Position numbers and translations under genes: made by a program
Notes under the pieces: generated by a model
Database searches by the model: none
What the model saw: the letters and a program-made list of their open reading frames with translations, nothing else
Told to the model about the DNA's origin: nothing
In this document: piece after piece, positions 7,689 through 13,718 of the stretch
How the letters are laid out: each line of letters opens with the position of its first letter
Position numbering within the stretch: position 1 is the first letter of the stretch
Source of the DNA: an uncultured Propionibacteriaceae bacterium
GTDB lineage: Bacteria; Actinomycetota; Actinomycetes; Propionibacteriales; Propionibacteriaceae
Reading direction: 5' to 3'
NCBI GenBank assembly: GCA_937988865.1
Contig: CALKHV010000095.1
Coordinates: forward strand, 1 to 14,014
DNA: 14,014 nucleotides

Positions 7689-8411
7689 GCGGCCGGGTGC
7701 TACCGCCGTTACGACGATGCCGTGCGCAGGGTGGTGCCCGAGTACGGGGACAACTGGTTGTCGAAGATCGTCCTCCCGAGTGTCACCGACTCCGATGCCC
7801 TGCGCATCTACTCGATCGTGGTCGCCGACCCGGACGGCATTCAAAGCCGCCACCGTCTCAGCACCGAGGCCTATCTGGGGATCGTCGCCGCCACGAACTT
7901 CAAACAGCGGGTGCGCAAGATGATGGAGTACTACTTCGCCGATCGACTCAACTACGTCACCACGGGGACGCCGAACCGACTCGAATACGACCAGGGATTC
8001 TTCGTGAAACTCGGCGACGGCGCGGGCGACGTGAAGCCCATCGCCCACCTCTACAAGACACAGGTGTACGCGCTCGCCGACTTCCTCGGCGTCCCGGACG
8101 AGATCCGCACCCGGCCCTCGACCACCGACACCTATTCCCTGGCGCAGTCGCAGGAGGAGTTCTACTTCTCACTCCCGCTCGCCCTGATGGACCTGTGCCT
8201 CTTCGCCAGGAACAATGCGGTGCCCGCGGACGACGTCGCTCGGGCCACGGGTCTGGGCGTCCAGCAGGTCGAGCGGGTCTTCCGCGACATCGACCAGAAG
8301 CGCAAGACCACTGCCTACCTGCACCTCCAGCCCGACCTGATGAGGGCCATCCCCGAGGTCAGCCACGAGCTGCCCCGCGACGAGGGTACAGCTCAGGACT
8401 CGACCGAGTAG
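7682..8411 (+). pseudogene. nadE: C-terminal part of NAD(+) synthetase, N-terminus missing
   Basis: About 240 residues, starting LEAAGCYRRYDDAVRRVVPEY, match the ammonia-dependent NAD synthetase branch of roughly 320-330 residues. The conserved GTPNRLEYDQGFFVKLGDG (from base 7965) and VKPIAHLYKTQVYALA binding segments are intact, as are TTDTYSLAQSQEEFYF and a C-terminal helix ending near YLHLQPDLM. The roughly 100 N-terminal residues with the SGGxDSS ATP-pyrophosphatase loop are absent; the upstream sequence is the asnB fragment on the opposite strand. The frame stays open to 7599 through antisense asnB, but no plausible start exists there. The stop at 8411 overlaps the convergent acetyltransferase gene by 19 bases. 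This NadE type occurs with asparagine synthetase genes in polysaccharide clusters, so it was probably a second, cluster-borne copy. It is inactive as it stands. Confidence 0.85.
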
Positions 8412-8995
8412 TTGAGGATCGATCGATTGTCGTAGTCATGGGCGATCACGCGTCCCGGGTTGCCGCCCACCAGACAGTGGGCGGGGACGTCCCTCGACAG
8501 GATGGTTCCGGCCGAGATCGTGACGCCGTCGCCGATCGTGATCGCTCCGGTGATGACCGCTCCCGGGCCGATCCACACGTCATTGCCGATCCGGGGGACG
8601 CCCTGGTCGCCTGCGGCCACCCGTTGTCCGATGGTCACGTTCTGGTGGATGACGCAATTGCTGCCCAACTCCACGGGGCCCAGGATGATTCCGTGCCGGT
8701 GCATCAGGAGCATTCCGGGCCCGATGGACGCGGCACCGCTGATCTCGCAATGGTCCAGATGGGTCACTTTGCGGTTCCAGATCCGGTGGGTTGTCTGCGC
8801 GACAGCACCCAGAAACCGGTGGCGTTCCTTCAGTTCGGCCGAATACTGACCGAAGCGATAGGCGGCAACGCAGTGCACCTCTGAATTGCCAAGGAGGAAG
8901 GTGAGTCGCGCCCGCGCCGATTGAGCGCTCTCGGCCACATTGGTCGCGTACGCCTTGGCAACATCGACCGATAAGTTGTCCTTCGACGCCCCCAT
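8393..8995 (-). CDS. Hexapeptide-repeat acetyltransferase, serine acetyltransferase-like
   Basis: 200 residues with an alpha-helical N-terminal part (1-75) and a left-handed beta-helix of hexapeptide repeats from about 80: IGPGMLLMHRHGIILGPVELG, SNCVIHQNVTIG, PRIGNDVWIGPGAVITGAITIG and the closing VGGNPGRVI. This is the CysE-like layout, using acetyl-CoA to acetylate a hydroxyl. Classical serine acetyltransferase has R-H-P-K-I before the later coils; here the segment is QGVPRI, so that His is missing. His99 and His101 in LMHRHGIILG are candidate catalytic residues. With asnB, nadE and a beta-helix lipoprotein adjacent, O-acetylation of a polysaccharide precursor is as likely as cysteine synthesis. 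ATG at 8995 has CAGGAG 6 bases upstream (9002-9007, minus strand) and a good promoter behind it, so the gene is probably transcribed alone. Confidence 0.8.
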   Translation of the reverse strand: MGASKDNLSVDVAKAYATNVAESAQSARARLTFLLGNSEVHCVAAYRFGQYSAELKERHRFLGAVAQTTHRIWNRKVTHLDHCEISGAASIGPGMLLMHRHGIILGPVELGSNCVIHQNVTIGQRVAAGDQGVPRIGNDVWIGPGAVITGAITIGDGVTISAGTILSRDVPAHCLVGGNPGRVIAHDYDNRSILNYSVES

Positions 8996-9028
8996 GGTGT
9001 GCTCCTGGTCCCCTGCCCCGTCCCACCC

Positions 9029-9057
9029 AGTGTAGGTCGGCCGGGCGCCCAGGTCAG
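9029..9057 (-). promoter_or_regulatory. Sigma-70-type promoter of the acetyltransferase gene
   Basis: Read on the minus strand, CTGACC (9052-9057) is followed after exactly 17 bases by TACACT (9029-9034). These fit the -35 and -10 boxes of a primary-sigma promoter. The start of transcription would be near 9022, leaving a leader of about 27 bases that contains CAGGAG. Confidence 0.55.
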
Positions 9058-9091
9058 GGGGGCCAGAAGCCCTCGGGGCCCACCGACGCGT

Positions 9092-9125
9092 CGGCGGACT
9101 GGTCTGGTGTCAGACCAATCCGCCG
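9092..9125 (-). terminator. Strong stem-loop after the GH3/beta-PGM operon
   Basis: CGGCGGA (9092-9098) pairs with TCCGCCG (9119-9125), and inside it TGGTCTG (9100-9106) pairs with CAGACCA (9111-9117) around a GTGT loop, with a single mismatch between the stems. It begins 12 bases after the stop of the phosphoglucomutase gene. There is no T run, as is usual in GC-rich actinobacteria. It also separates this operon from the acetyltransferase promoter. Confidence 0.65.
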
Positions 9126-9137
9126 CGCGGCTGATGG

Positions 9138-9803
9138 TCAGCTGCCCAGTGCGGTCATCACCGTCGCGAGGTCGGCGAAGGTGCCCAGCTGGGCGTCGCC
9201 CGCACCCTGATCGGCGGCGTCCCCGATCGCCACGGCGTACATGCCTGCGGCGACGGCGGCGTCGATGCCTGCCACCGCGTCCTCGACCACGACGCACTTC
9301 TCGGGGGCGATCCCCAGGAAGTCGGCGGCCTTCAGGAACACCTCGGGGTCGGGCTTCGACCGGGTGATGTTGGTGCCGTCCGAGATGGCGTCGAAGTAGT
9401 CACCGAGCCCGATGCGCTCGAGGATGTAGACGGCGTTCTTGCTCGACGAGCCGATGGCGAGCTTCAAGCCCCGCGCCCGCAACTCGTCCAGCGTGGCCTG
9501 CACCGACGGATCGAGGTCCGCCGGTGACAGTTCGCCCAGCATGGTGCGGTAACGGTCGTTCTTGATGGTCGCGAGTTCAACCTTGCGCTCGTCCGACAAC
9601 GGCTCGCCGTCGTACGGCTCCAGCATGATCTCGAGGCTCTCCATACGGCTGACGCCACGGAGCCGGTTGTTGACGGTCTCGTCGAACGGGACGCCAAGGT
9701 CGTCAGCCACGCTCTTCCAGCCGCGGTAGTGGTACATGTCGGTGTGGCAGATCACACCGTCGAGGTCGAAGACGACCGCCTCGTACGCGCGCTCGCCGGT
9801 CAC
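9138..9803 (-). CDS. pgmB: Beta-phosphoglucomutase (HAD superfamily)
   Basis: 221 residues, the usual beta-phosphoglucomutase length. The enzyme converts beta-D-glucose 1-phosphate to glucose 6-phosphate in the cytoplasm. VVFDLDGVI supplies nucleophile Asp13 and acid/base Asp15. LRGVSRMES (48-56) with Arg53 is the cap-domain substrate loop that separates this family from plain HAD phosphatases. SSSKN (119-123), SKPDPEVF with Lys150, and VVEDAVAGI with Glu174/Asp175 (Mg site) complete the set. The start is GTG at 9803, chosen because GTGA overlaps the TGA of the GH3 gene by 4 bases, a translational-coupling arrangement; the frame is open upstream only through GH3 antiphase sequence. Beta-glucose 1-phosphate normally comes from a disaccharide phosphorylase, so the coupled GH3 enzyme is the obvious suspect for its source. 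Confidence 0.93.
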   Translation of the reverse strand: MTGERAYEAVVFDLDGVICHTDMYHYRGWKSVADDLGVPFDETVNNRLRGVSRMESLEIMLEPYDGEPLSDERKVELATIKNDRYRTMLGELSPADLDPSVQATLDELRARGLKLAIGSSSKNAVYILERIGLGDYFDAISDGTNITRSKPDPEVFLKAADFLGIAPEKCVVVEDAVAGIDAAVAAGMYAVAIGDAADQGAGDAQLGTFADLATVMTALGS

Positions 9804-11521
9804 AGTCGGGTGTCCCACATGCCGCAGAACGCATCCACCGGGCTCTGGCCCTTGAACTCCGAGCGCCCGACGAGCTTGTCGACCAACGCGTCCAGGACGT
9901 TGTCGTTGGAGTTGTAGGTGTTGATGAACGTCTTGACGCGGGGGATGTCGATCAGGTGGTACGGGTTCTCGAGCGACACGAAGATCGTCGGGATGGACGC
10001 GAGGTAGTGCGGGCAGTTCGCCCCCATGGGCTGCGCCCACTCGATGCGGACGCTCGTCTGGTTGCTCTTCGTCGACAGGTTCGCGACGTAGACGATCGCG
10101 TCGTAGACGCCGACGTAGTCACTCGTGCTGTCGACCTCGCCCTCGAAGGTCTTCTTCGGCACGAACTCGGTCACGTCGAAGCCCTCGTCGACCAGCTTCT
10201 GGCGGACGATCTCGCAGGCGCCGGTGCGCACGCCGTAGGCCGCACTGGCCGCGGCCTCGATCGGCATGTAGAGGATCTTCTTGTACTTGTCGGGGGTCAG
10301 CGGAAGGACACCGGCCTCTTCCTTGACCAGGGTGATCGCCTTGTCGGCGCACTCCTTGCTCCAGGACTGGTTCTCATCGGAACCCACGACGGCCAGCGCG
10401 TCGTCGAGGCTGAGCGGCTGACGTGCCTCGTGCAGCTTGAGGGCGGCCTTGAGCCCGAGGATGCGGGCGACGGCGGAGTCGAGACGCTCGGGCGTGATGA
10501 TGCCGTTGGTCACGCCGTCCATCATGAAGCCGAAGTCCTCGGTCAGGTTGCGGGTGAAGAGGAACACATCCGCGCCGGCGGCGATCGACGTCGGGACGCC
10601 CAACGAGCGGGGCATCGGGATCGTGAAACCGGCCATCGTGGTGGCGTCGGTGACGACGAGTCCGTTGAAGCCGAGCTTGCCGCGCAGCAGGTCACCCATG
10701 ATCTCGGGGGCCAGGGTGGCGGGCATGATGTCGGCGTCCGCAAGGTCGGGACGCAACGCCTTCGAATAGGCGGGGTGCATGATGTGGCCGACCATGACGG
10801 TCAGGGCACCCGCGTCGATGGACGCGGAGTAGGCGGCGCCGTAGGTGGCGTCCCAGTCGTCGATCGACATGTCGTTGATGCTGGTGACGAGGTGCTGGTC
10901 GCGCTCGTCGCGTCCGTCGCCGGGGAAGTGCTTGATGGACGCGGCGACGCCGTGCGCCTGGACGGCGTTGACGTAGGCGACACCCATGTCGCGGACGCGG
11001 TCGGGATCGGACCCGAAGGTGCGGATGTTCGTGATCGGGTTGCGGAAGTTGTAGTCGATGTCGATGATCGGGGCGAAGGCCCAGTTGGCGCCGACCGCGG
11101 CGCCCTCGCGTCCGCAGACCTCGCCCAGCTTGCGCGCCATGTCGATGTCGTCGGTGGCGGCGACCTCGAGGGGCGAGCCGAGGGTGGTGCCCTCACGGAC
11201 GATGCCGTTGCCACCGCGTTCGAGATTGGCGGCGACCAGCAGGGGGATGTTGATCTTCTCGGCCAGGAGGTTGCTGAAGGCGACGGCCTCGTCGACGGTG
11301 CACGGACGGTACATGATGCCGCCGGGCGTGCACACGCTGAGGGTCCGCTGCAGCCCTTCCGGGCTCATGTCGCCGCCGATGCCGCAGAAGAGCTGACCGA
11401 CCTTGTCGTGCGTCGACAACCCCGCCAGCGTCGACTCGACCCATGCGATGTCGCTGTCGTCCAGGTTGAAGGGTGCTCGACGCATGGAGTCGAGGACGTC
11501 CGGATACTGCTCGATGCTCAT
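9800..11521 (-). CDS. Glycoside hydrolase family 3 enzyme, NagZ/Nag3-like, possibly a phosphorylase
   Basis: 573 residues from the ATG at 11521; the in-frame extension to 11584 codes an Arg-rich stretch that does not resemble the family, so I reject it. The N-terminal TIM barrel (about 30-365) has KHFPGDG (197-203), the D-Q-H acid/base dyad Asp208/His210 of the NagZ/Nag3 branch, and the nucleophile Asp292 in LVVTDATTM. An alpha/beta sandwich domain (about 385-573) follows. No signal peptide is present, so the enzyme is cytoplasmic and acts on imported or phosphorolysed glycosides; the glycan specificity (glucose or GlcNAc) is not readable. The stop overlaps the pgmB start (GTGA). Some Cellulomonas fimi GH3 enzymes with this dyad were reported to use phosphate as acceptor, which is disputed; a retaining mechanism on a beta-glucoside would yield beta-glucose 1-phosphate, the exact pgmB substrate. 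Confidence 0.85.
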   Translation of the reverse strand: MSIEQYPDVLDSMRRAPFNLDDSDIAWVESTLAGLSTHDKVGQLFCGIGGDMSPEGLQRTLSVCTPGGIMYRPCTVDEAVAFSNLLAEKINIPLLVAANLERGGNGIVREGTTLGSPLEVAATDDIDMARKLGEVCGREGAAVGANWAFAPIIDIDYNFRNPITNIRTFGSDPDRVRDMGVAYVNAVQAHGVAASIKHFPGDGRDERDQHLVTSINDMSIDDWDATYGAAYSASIDAGALTVMVGHIMHPAYSKALRPDLADADIMPATLAPEIMGDLLRGKLGFNGLVVTDATTMAGFTIPMPRSLGVPTSIAAGADVFLFTRNLTEDFGFMMDGVTNGIITPERLDSAVARILGLKAALKLHEARQPLSLDDALAVVGSDENQSWSKECADKAITLVKEEAGVLPLTPDKYKKILYMPIEAAASAAYGVRTGACEIVRQKLVDEGFDVTEFVPKKTFEGEVDSTSDYVGVYDAIVYVANLSTKSNQTSVRIEWAQPMGANCPHYLASIPTIFVSLENPYHLIDIPRVKTFINTYNSNDNVLDALVDKLVGRSEFKGQSPVDAFCGMWDTRL

Positions 11522-11559
11522 GGAGCCCAACTCTCGTGCCAGGAGGCCTCTTCGTCGAG

Positions 11560-11590
11560 GCGCAGTTAATAGAAAGTGTGTCACATTGAG
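11560..11590 (-). promoter_or_regulatory. AT-rich promoter/operator region of the GH3-pgmB operon
   Basis: This is among the most AT-rich short stretches in the window and lies 39-69 bases before the GH3 start. On the minus strand it contains TATTAACT, a candidate -10, and the odd-length palindrome TGTGACACA (11577-11585), a possible repressor or activator half-site pair. I could not find a convincing -35 at 17 bases. The position suits substrate-controlled regulation, but no regulator gene is in the window. Confidence 0.4.
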
Positions 11591-11638
11591 TCCCGCGCGA
11601 GGCGGGAACCCCGCATGCCCGGACGCGGAGTTCCGGGC
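11591..11638 (-). terminator. Tandem hairpins after the secreted beta-sandwich gene
   Basis: TCCCGC-GCGAG-GCGGGA (11591-11607) and GCCCGGA-CGCGGAGT-TCCGGGC (11617-11638) form 6- and 7-bp stems. They lie between the stop at 11692 and the GH3 promoter, and would end transcription of the upstream gene. Neither is followed by a T run. Confidence 0.45.
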
Positions 11639-11691
11639 GTTCGTGGTGGTGTCGGCGCGCCGCAGCCGGGACGTGATTGTTCAGCAGGCTC

Positions 11692-12462
11692 CTAGGCGTG
11701 GACCATCGTGACATCCGAGACGAGGGGGCCGCCCGCGTGCGAGCACGCGTCCCCCCAGATCGCGTGGAGCAGGTAGTCGCAGCCCAGATATCCGCCCACA
11801 TATCCCCTTGCCGCGACGCGGACGGCGAACTCATCGCCCTTGAGTCCCCTCAGCGTGAAGTACCCGGACGCGTTCGTGGTGGCGGTGAGGGCCTTGCCGG
11901 TGAGGTCCACCGAACCGTAGCTCACCCTCGCTCGCGCTACGCCGTCGCCGGTGACCGAATCCACCACCCGGCCGCTGGCCAGGGCGGTCAGCGTCTTGAC
12001 CTTCCCGACGTCCGTCCCGGGGGTCACGTCGTAGACCGTGGGAGGCGACAACTGGACGTAGCTGGCAAAGCCGGGTTCGGTCGCCATGTACTCCACCCAG
12101 AGCCATCCCGTCTGCCAGTCGGCCGAGGCGGGGACGAGCTTGAGGAAGACGTTGTGCGTCAGCCCGGTAATGGCGAAGCTGCCGTCGGGCCCCGTGGCGA
12201 CGGAGGCGACGCGTCTCGGTCGGCCGGTGACAGTGGGCGCGTAAGCCACCACCGTTCCGGTCAGCCCCGAGTACACCGGGGGCGAGACAAGGACCTCCGT
12301 GGCCTCGCCCGTCGTCGGGTCCGTGATCGTCTCGTAGACCGCCGGTGCCGTCTCTTCAACGAACCGCCCTGTCACCTCGCCCGCAGCAAAGGCGGGTTCG
12401 ATCGCGCCGTTCATCGCCAGCACCATCCCGGCGAGTACGGCCATCCTGCTGATGCGTCCCAT
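11692..12462 (-). CDS. Secreted protein with two carboxypeptidase-regulatory/CNA-B-like beta-sandwich units
   Basis: 256 residues. Residues 1-26 form a Sec signal peptide (MGRISR, a hydrophobic core, cleavage likely after A-F-A at 24-26). Two Ig-like prealbumin-fold repeats follow. The first runs from about GLTGTVVAYAP to GPDGSFAITGL, HNVFLKLVPA. The second runs from ASGRVVDSVTGDGVARARVSYG to NASGYFTLRGLKGDEFAVRVAARGYVGGY. The D/N-x-x-G-x-F-x-[IL]-x-G-L pattern in both is the signature of carboxypeptidase D regulatory domains. GCDYLLHAIWGDACSHAGG near the end has two Cys that could form a disulfide outside the cell. No sortase motif or membrane anchor is seen, so it is probably released or loosely bound. 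No catalytic domain is present; an adhesive or structural role is inferred. ATG at 12462 has TGGAG about 7 bases upstream. Confidence 0.75.
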   Translation of the reverse strand: MGRISRMAVLAGMVLAMNGAIEPAFAAGEVTGRFVEETAPAVYETITDPTTGEATEVLVSPPVYSGLTGTVVAYAPTVTGRPRRVASVATGPDGSFAITGLTHNVFLKLVPASADWQTGWLWVEYMATEPGFASYVQLSPPTVYDVTPGTDVGKVKTLTALASGRVVDSVTGDGVARARVSYGSVDLTGKALTATTNASGYFTLRGLKGDEFAVRVAARGYVGGYLGCDYLLHAIWGDACSHAGGPLVSDVTMVHA

Positions 12463-12476
12463 GACCGCTCCAGTGA

Positions 12477-12522
12477 CCTTGAAGTTGACGAGTCCCCGGA
12501 GTGGGGGGCTCCTGCTTCAAGG
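12477..12522. repeat. Composite inverted repeat between divergent genes
   Basis: CCTTGAAG (12477-12484) and CTTCAAGG (12515-12522) are perfect 8-bp inverted copies. Inside them GAGTCCCC (12490-12497) can pair with GGGGGGCTC (12503-12511) with a small bulge, making a 46-base two-tier stem. It lies 15 bases before the secreted-protein start and 82 bases before the acyltransferase start, so it could be an operator or a leader hairpin for either. Confidence 0.5.
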
Positions 12523-12603
12523 CTAGGACCGGCAGTGCCCGAGGCGCAGGGATGGCGTGCGTCGCGGGGCCCGCGTAGCGTGGTTCGGGGGAAGGGAACG
12601 GCC

Positions 12604-13365
12604 ATGGCCGGACACCAGGGCTACCGGGTGCAGAAGCTCAGCCGCGCCAGGCTTGCCCTGGCCGCGGGCCAGGAGATGGCGCGCCAACGCCACCTCATGT
12701 TCGCCCTGGTCGAGGCCGACCTGACCGAGCCGCTGCGACTGATCGCCGGGCAGCGGGAACGCACCGGTGAGAAGCCCTCCCTGGCCGGTTACGTGGCGAT
12801 CTGCCTCGGACGCACCCTGGCCGAGTTCCCCGAGGCGAACGCCTTCAGGCGTGGACGCACACTCGTGCTGCTCGACGATGTCATCGTCGTCGTGCTGGTC
12901 GAGCGGACGATCGATGGACAGCCCGCCGTGGGCTACCTCCCCCTCCATCACGCCGACACCACCGATCTTGCCGAGGCCACGCGACAGATCCGCGCTGAGC
13001 AGGCGTCCGCACCGAGGGTCGTGGCCGGCCAGCGCTGGCTCGAGCGCATTCCCGTGGCGGTGACCCCGCTCGTGATGCGGTGGGCCAGCCAACGGATCGT
13101 GTGGGCCCTGCGCTACGGCGTCGCCGGGGTGAACAACGTCGGATTCGAGCAGGACACGGTCGACTGGGGGTTGTCGCCCGGGGCCGGCACGATTGCGGTG
13201 ACGATCGGCGGGATCGGTGTGCGTCCGCTCCTGGACGGTTCGGAACGCAGGATCGCCCACCTCACCCTCACCTTCGATCACGACGTGCTGGACGGGATGC
13301 CCGCAGCCCGGGTCACGTCGAGGCTCCTGGAGATCCTCGCGTCCGGTGACCTGGCTCGAACCTGA
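12604..13365 (+). CDS. Free-standing 2-oxoacid dehydrogenase E2-type acyltransferase catalytic domain
   Basis: 253 residues corresponding to the catalytic domain alone of dihydrolipoyl acyltransferases. The C-terminal active-site motif is TFDHDVLDGMPAARV, giving His226 and Asp230 of H-x-x-x-D-G. GVAGVNNVGF (172-181), GLSPGAGTIAVTIGGI (189-204) and the strand before the active site follow the E2 order. No lipoyl domain, E1/E3-binding segment or linker precedes it, and no E1 or E3 gene is adjacent, so it is unlikely to act in a pyruvate dehydrogenase complex. Similar orphan domains are common in actinobacteria and are annotated as subunit E2, with unproven function; acyl transfer from CoA is inferred. 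ATG at 12604 has GGGGGAAGGGAA (12587-12598) upstream. Longer in-frame extension to 11677 is antisense to the secreted-protein gene and is rejected. Confidence 0.8.
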   Translation: MAGHQGYRVQKLSRARLALAAGQEMARQRHLMFALVEADLTEPLRLIAGQRERTGEKPSLAGYVAICLGRTLAEFPEANAFRRGRTLVLLDDVIVVVLVERTIDGQPAVGYLPLHHADTTDLAEATRQIRAEQASAPRVVAGQRWLERIPVAVTPLVMRWASQRIVWALRYGVAGVNNVGFEQDTVDWGLSPGAGTIAVTIGGIGVRPLLDGSERRIAHLTLTFDHDVLDGMPAARVTSRLLEILASGDLART

Positions 13366-13394
13366 CGACCGCCGGCTCGGGCTCGGCCCGGGGG

Positions 13395-13631
13395 TTGACC
13401 TGCCCGGGACGCGCTTGGTTGAGGGTGCCACGCTGGTGGCATGACGGACGCTCGACCGAGCGCATCTACGACGAGCAGCTGTCGGCACTCCGGTCGGCGG
13501 TGAGCACGGCAGGTCTCGAGGTCGTCGGACCCCCGCGGTTCGCACGTTTCGACCCACCATGGACGCCGTGGTTCCTGCGCCACAACGAGGTCGTGCTGCC
13601 GGTCGCAGACCCGGCGGAGCCGATCGGATGA
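13395..13631 (+). pseudogene. C-terminal remnant of a SOUL-family heme-binding-like protein
   Basis: From about base 13430 the frame reads DGRSTERIYDEQLSALRSAV, then GLEVVGPPRFARFDPPWTPWFLRHNEVVLPV. The motif at 13545-13592 (R-F-D-P-P-W-T-P-W-F-L-R-H-N-E-V) is the C-terminal hallmark of SOUL/HBP proteins, usually about 170-210 residues. The N-terminal two thirds are absent: only 29 bases separate the frame's TTG from the E2 gene stop, and no other frame there matches. An ATG at 13441 is in a different frame that stops after 20 codons, so a 1-base frameshift of a short form is an alternative. No convincing ribosome binding site precedes the TTG. Probably non-functional. Confidence 0.6.
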
Positions 13632-13633
13632 AC

Positions 13634-13665
13634 CGAGGCTGAGGCGCCTCGTTCGTCACCTCAGC
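13634..13665. terminator. Overlapping hairpins between convergent gene ends
   Basis: CGAGGC-TGAGGC-GCCTCG (13634-13651) begins 2 bases after the SOUL remnant stop. An alternative, GCTGAGG (13638-13644) with CCTCAGC (13659-13665), overlaps it, so only one can form. The position between convergent ends suits a bidirectional terminator. Confidence 0.5.
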
Positions 13666-13689
13666 CCCTGAACTGACGCCTCACCCGAC

Positions 13690-13718
13690 ATCACGTGGCG
13701 TCCGATCACGTGGCGTCC
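13690..13718. repeat. Tandem 15-bp duplication spanning a stop codon
   Basis: ATCACGTGGCGTCC is repeated with a 15-base period (13690-13703 and 13705-13718). On the minus strand the second copy encodes the last residues and TGA of the SRPBCC gene, and the first repeats them just downstream. It looks like a recent slippage duplication; each copy contains the palindrome CACGTG. Confidence 0.85.

Noticed and set aside
9081..9096. Palindrome CCGACGCGTCGG near 9083-9094 as an operator
   Set aside because: It overlaps the foot of the larger terminator stem and is expected by chance in DNA this GC-rich; no second copy is near a promoter box.
9804..10040. Longer pgmB frame reaching 10040
   Set aside because: That part is antiphase to GH3 coding sequence; HAD homology starts within a few residues of the GTG at 9803, which has the GTGA coupling overlap.
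9956..11569. Long plus-strand open frame antisense to the GH3 gene (537 codons)
   Set aside because: Its composition is Asp/Val/Arg/Gly-rich, the usual mirror of a GC-rich gene on the other strand, with no domain motif.
11522..11584. N-terminal extension of the GH3 gene to 11584
   Set aside because: The added residues are Arg/Leu-rich, unlike the family, and overlap the AT-rich promoter-like stretch; ATG at 11521 starts family-like sequence.
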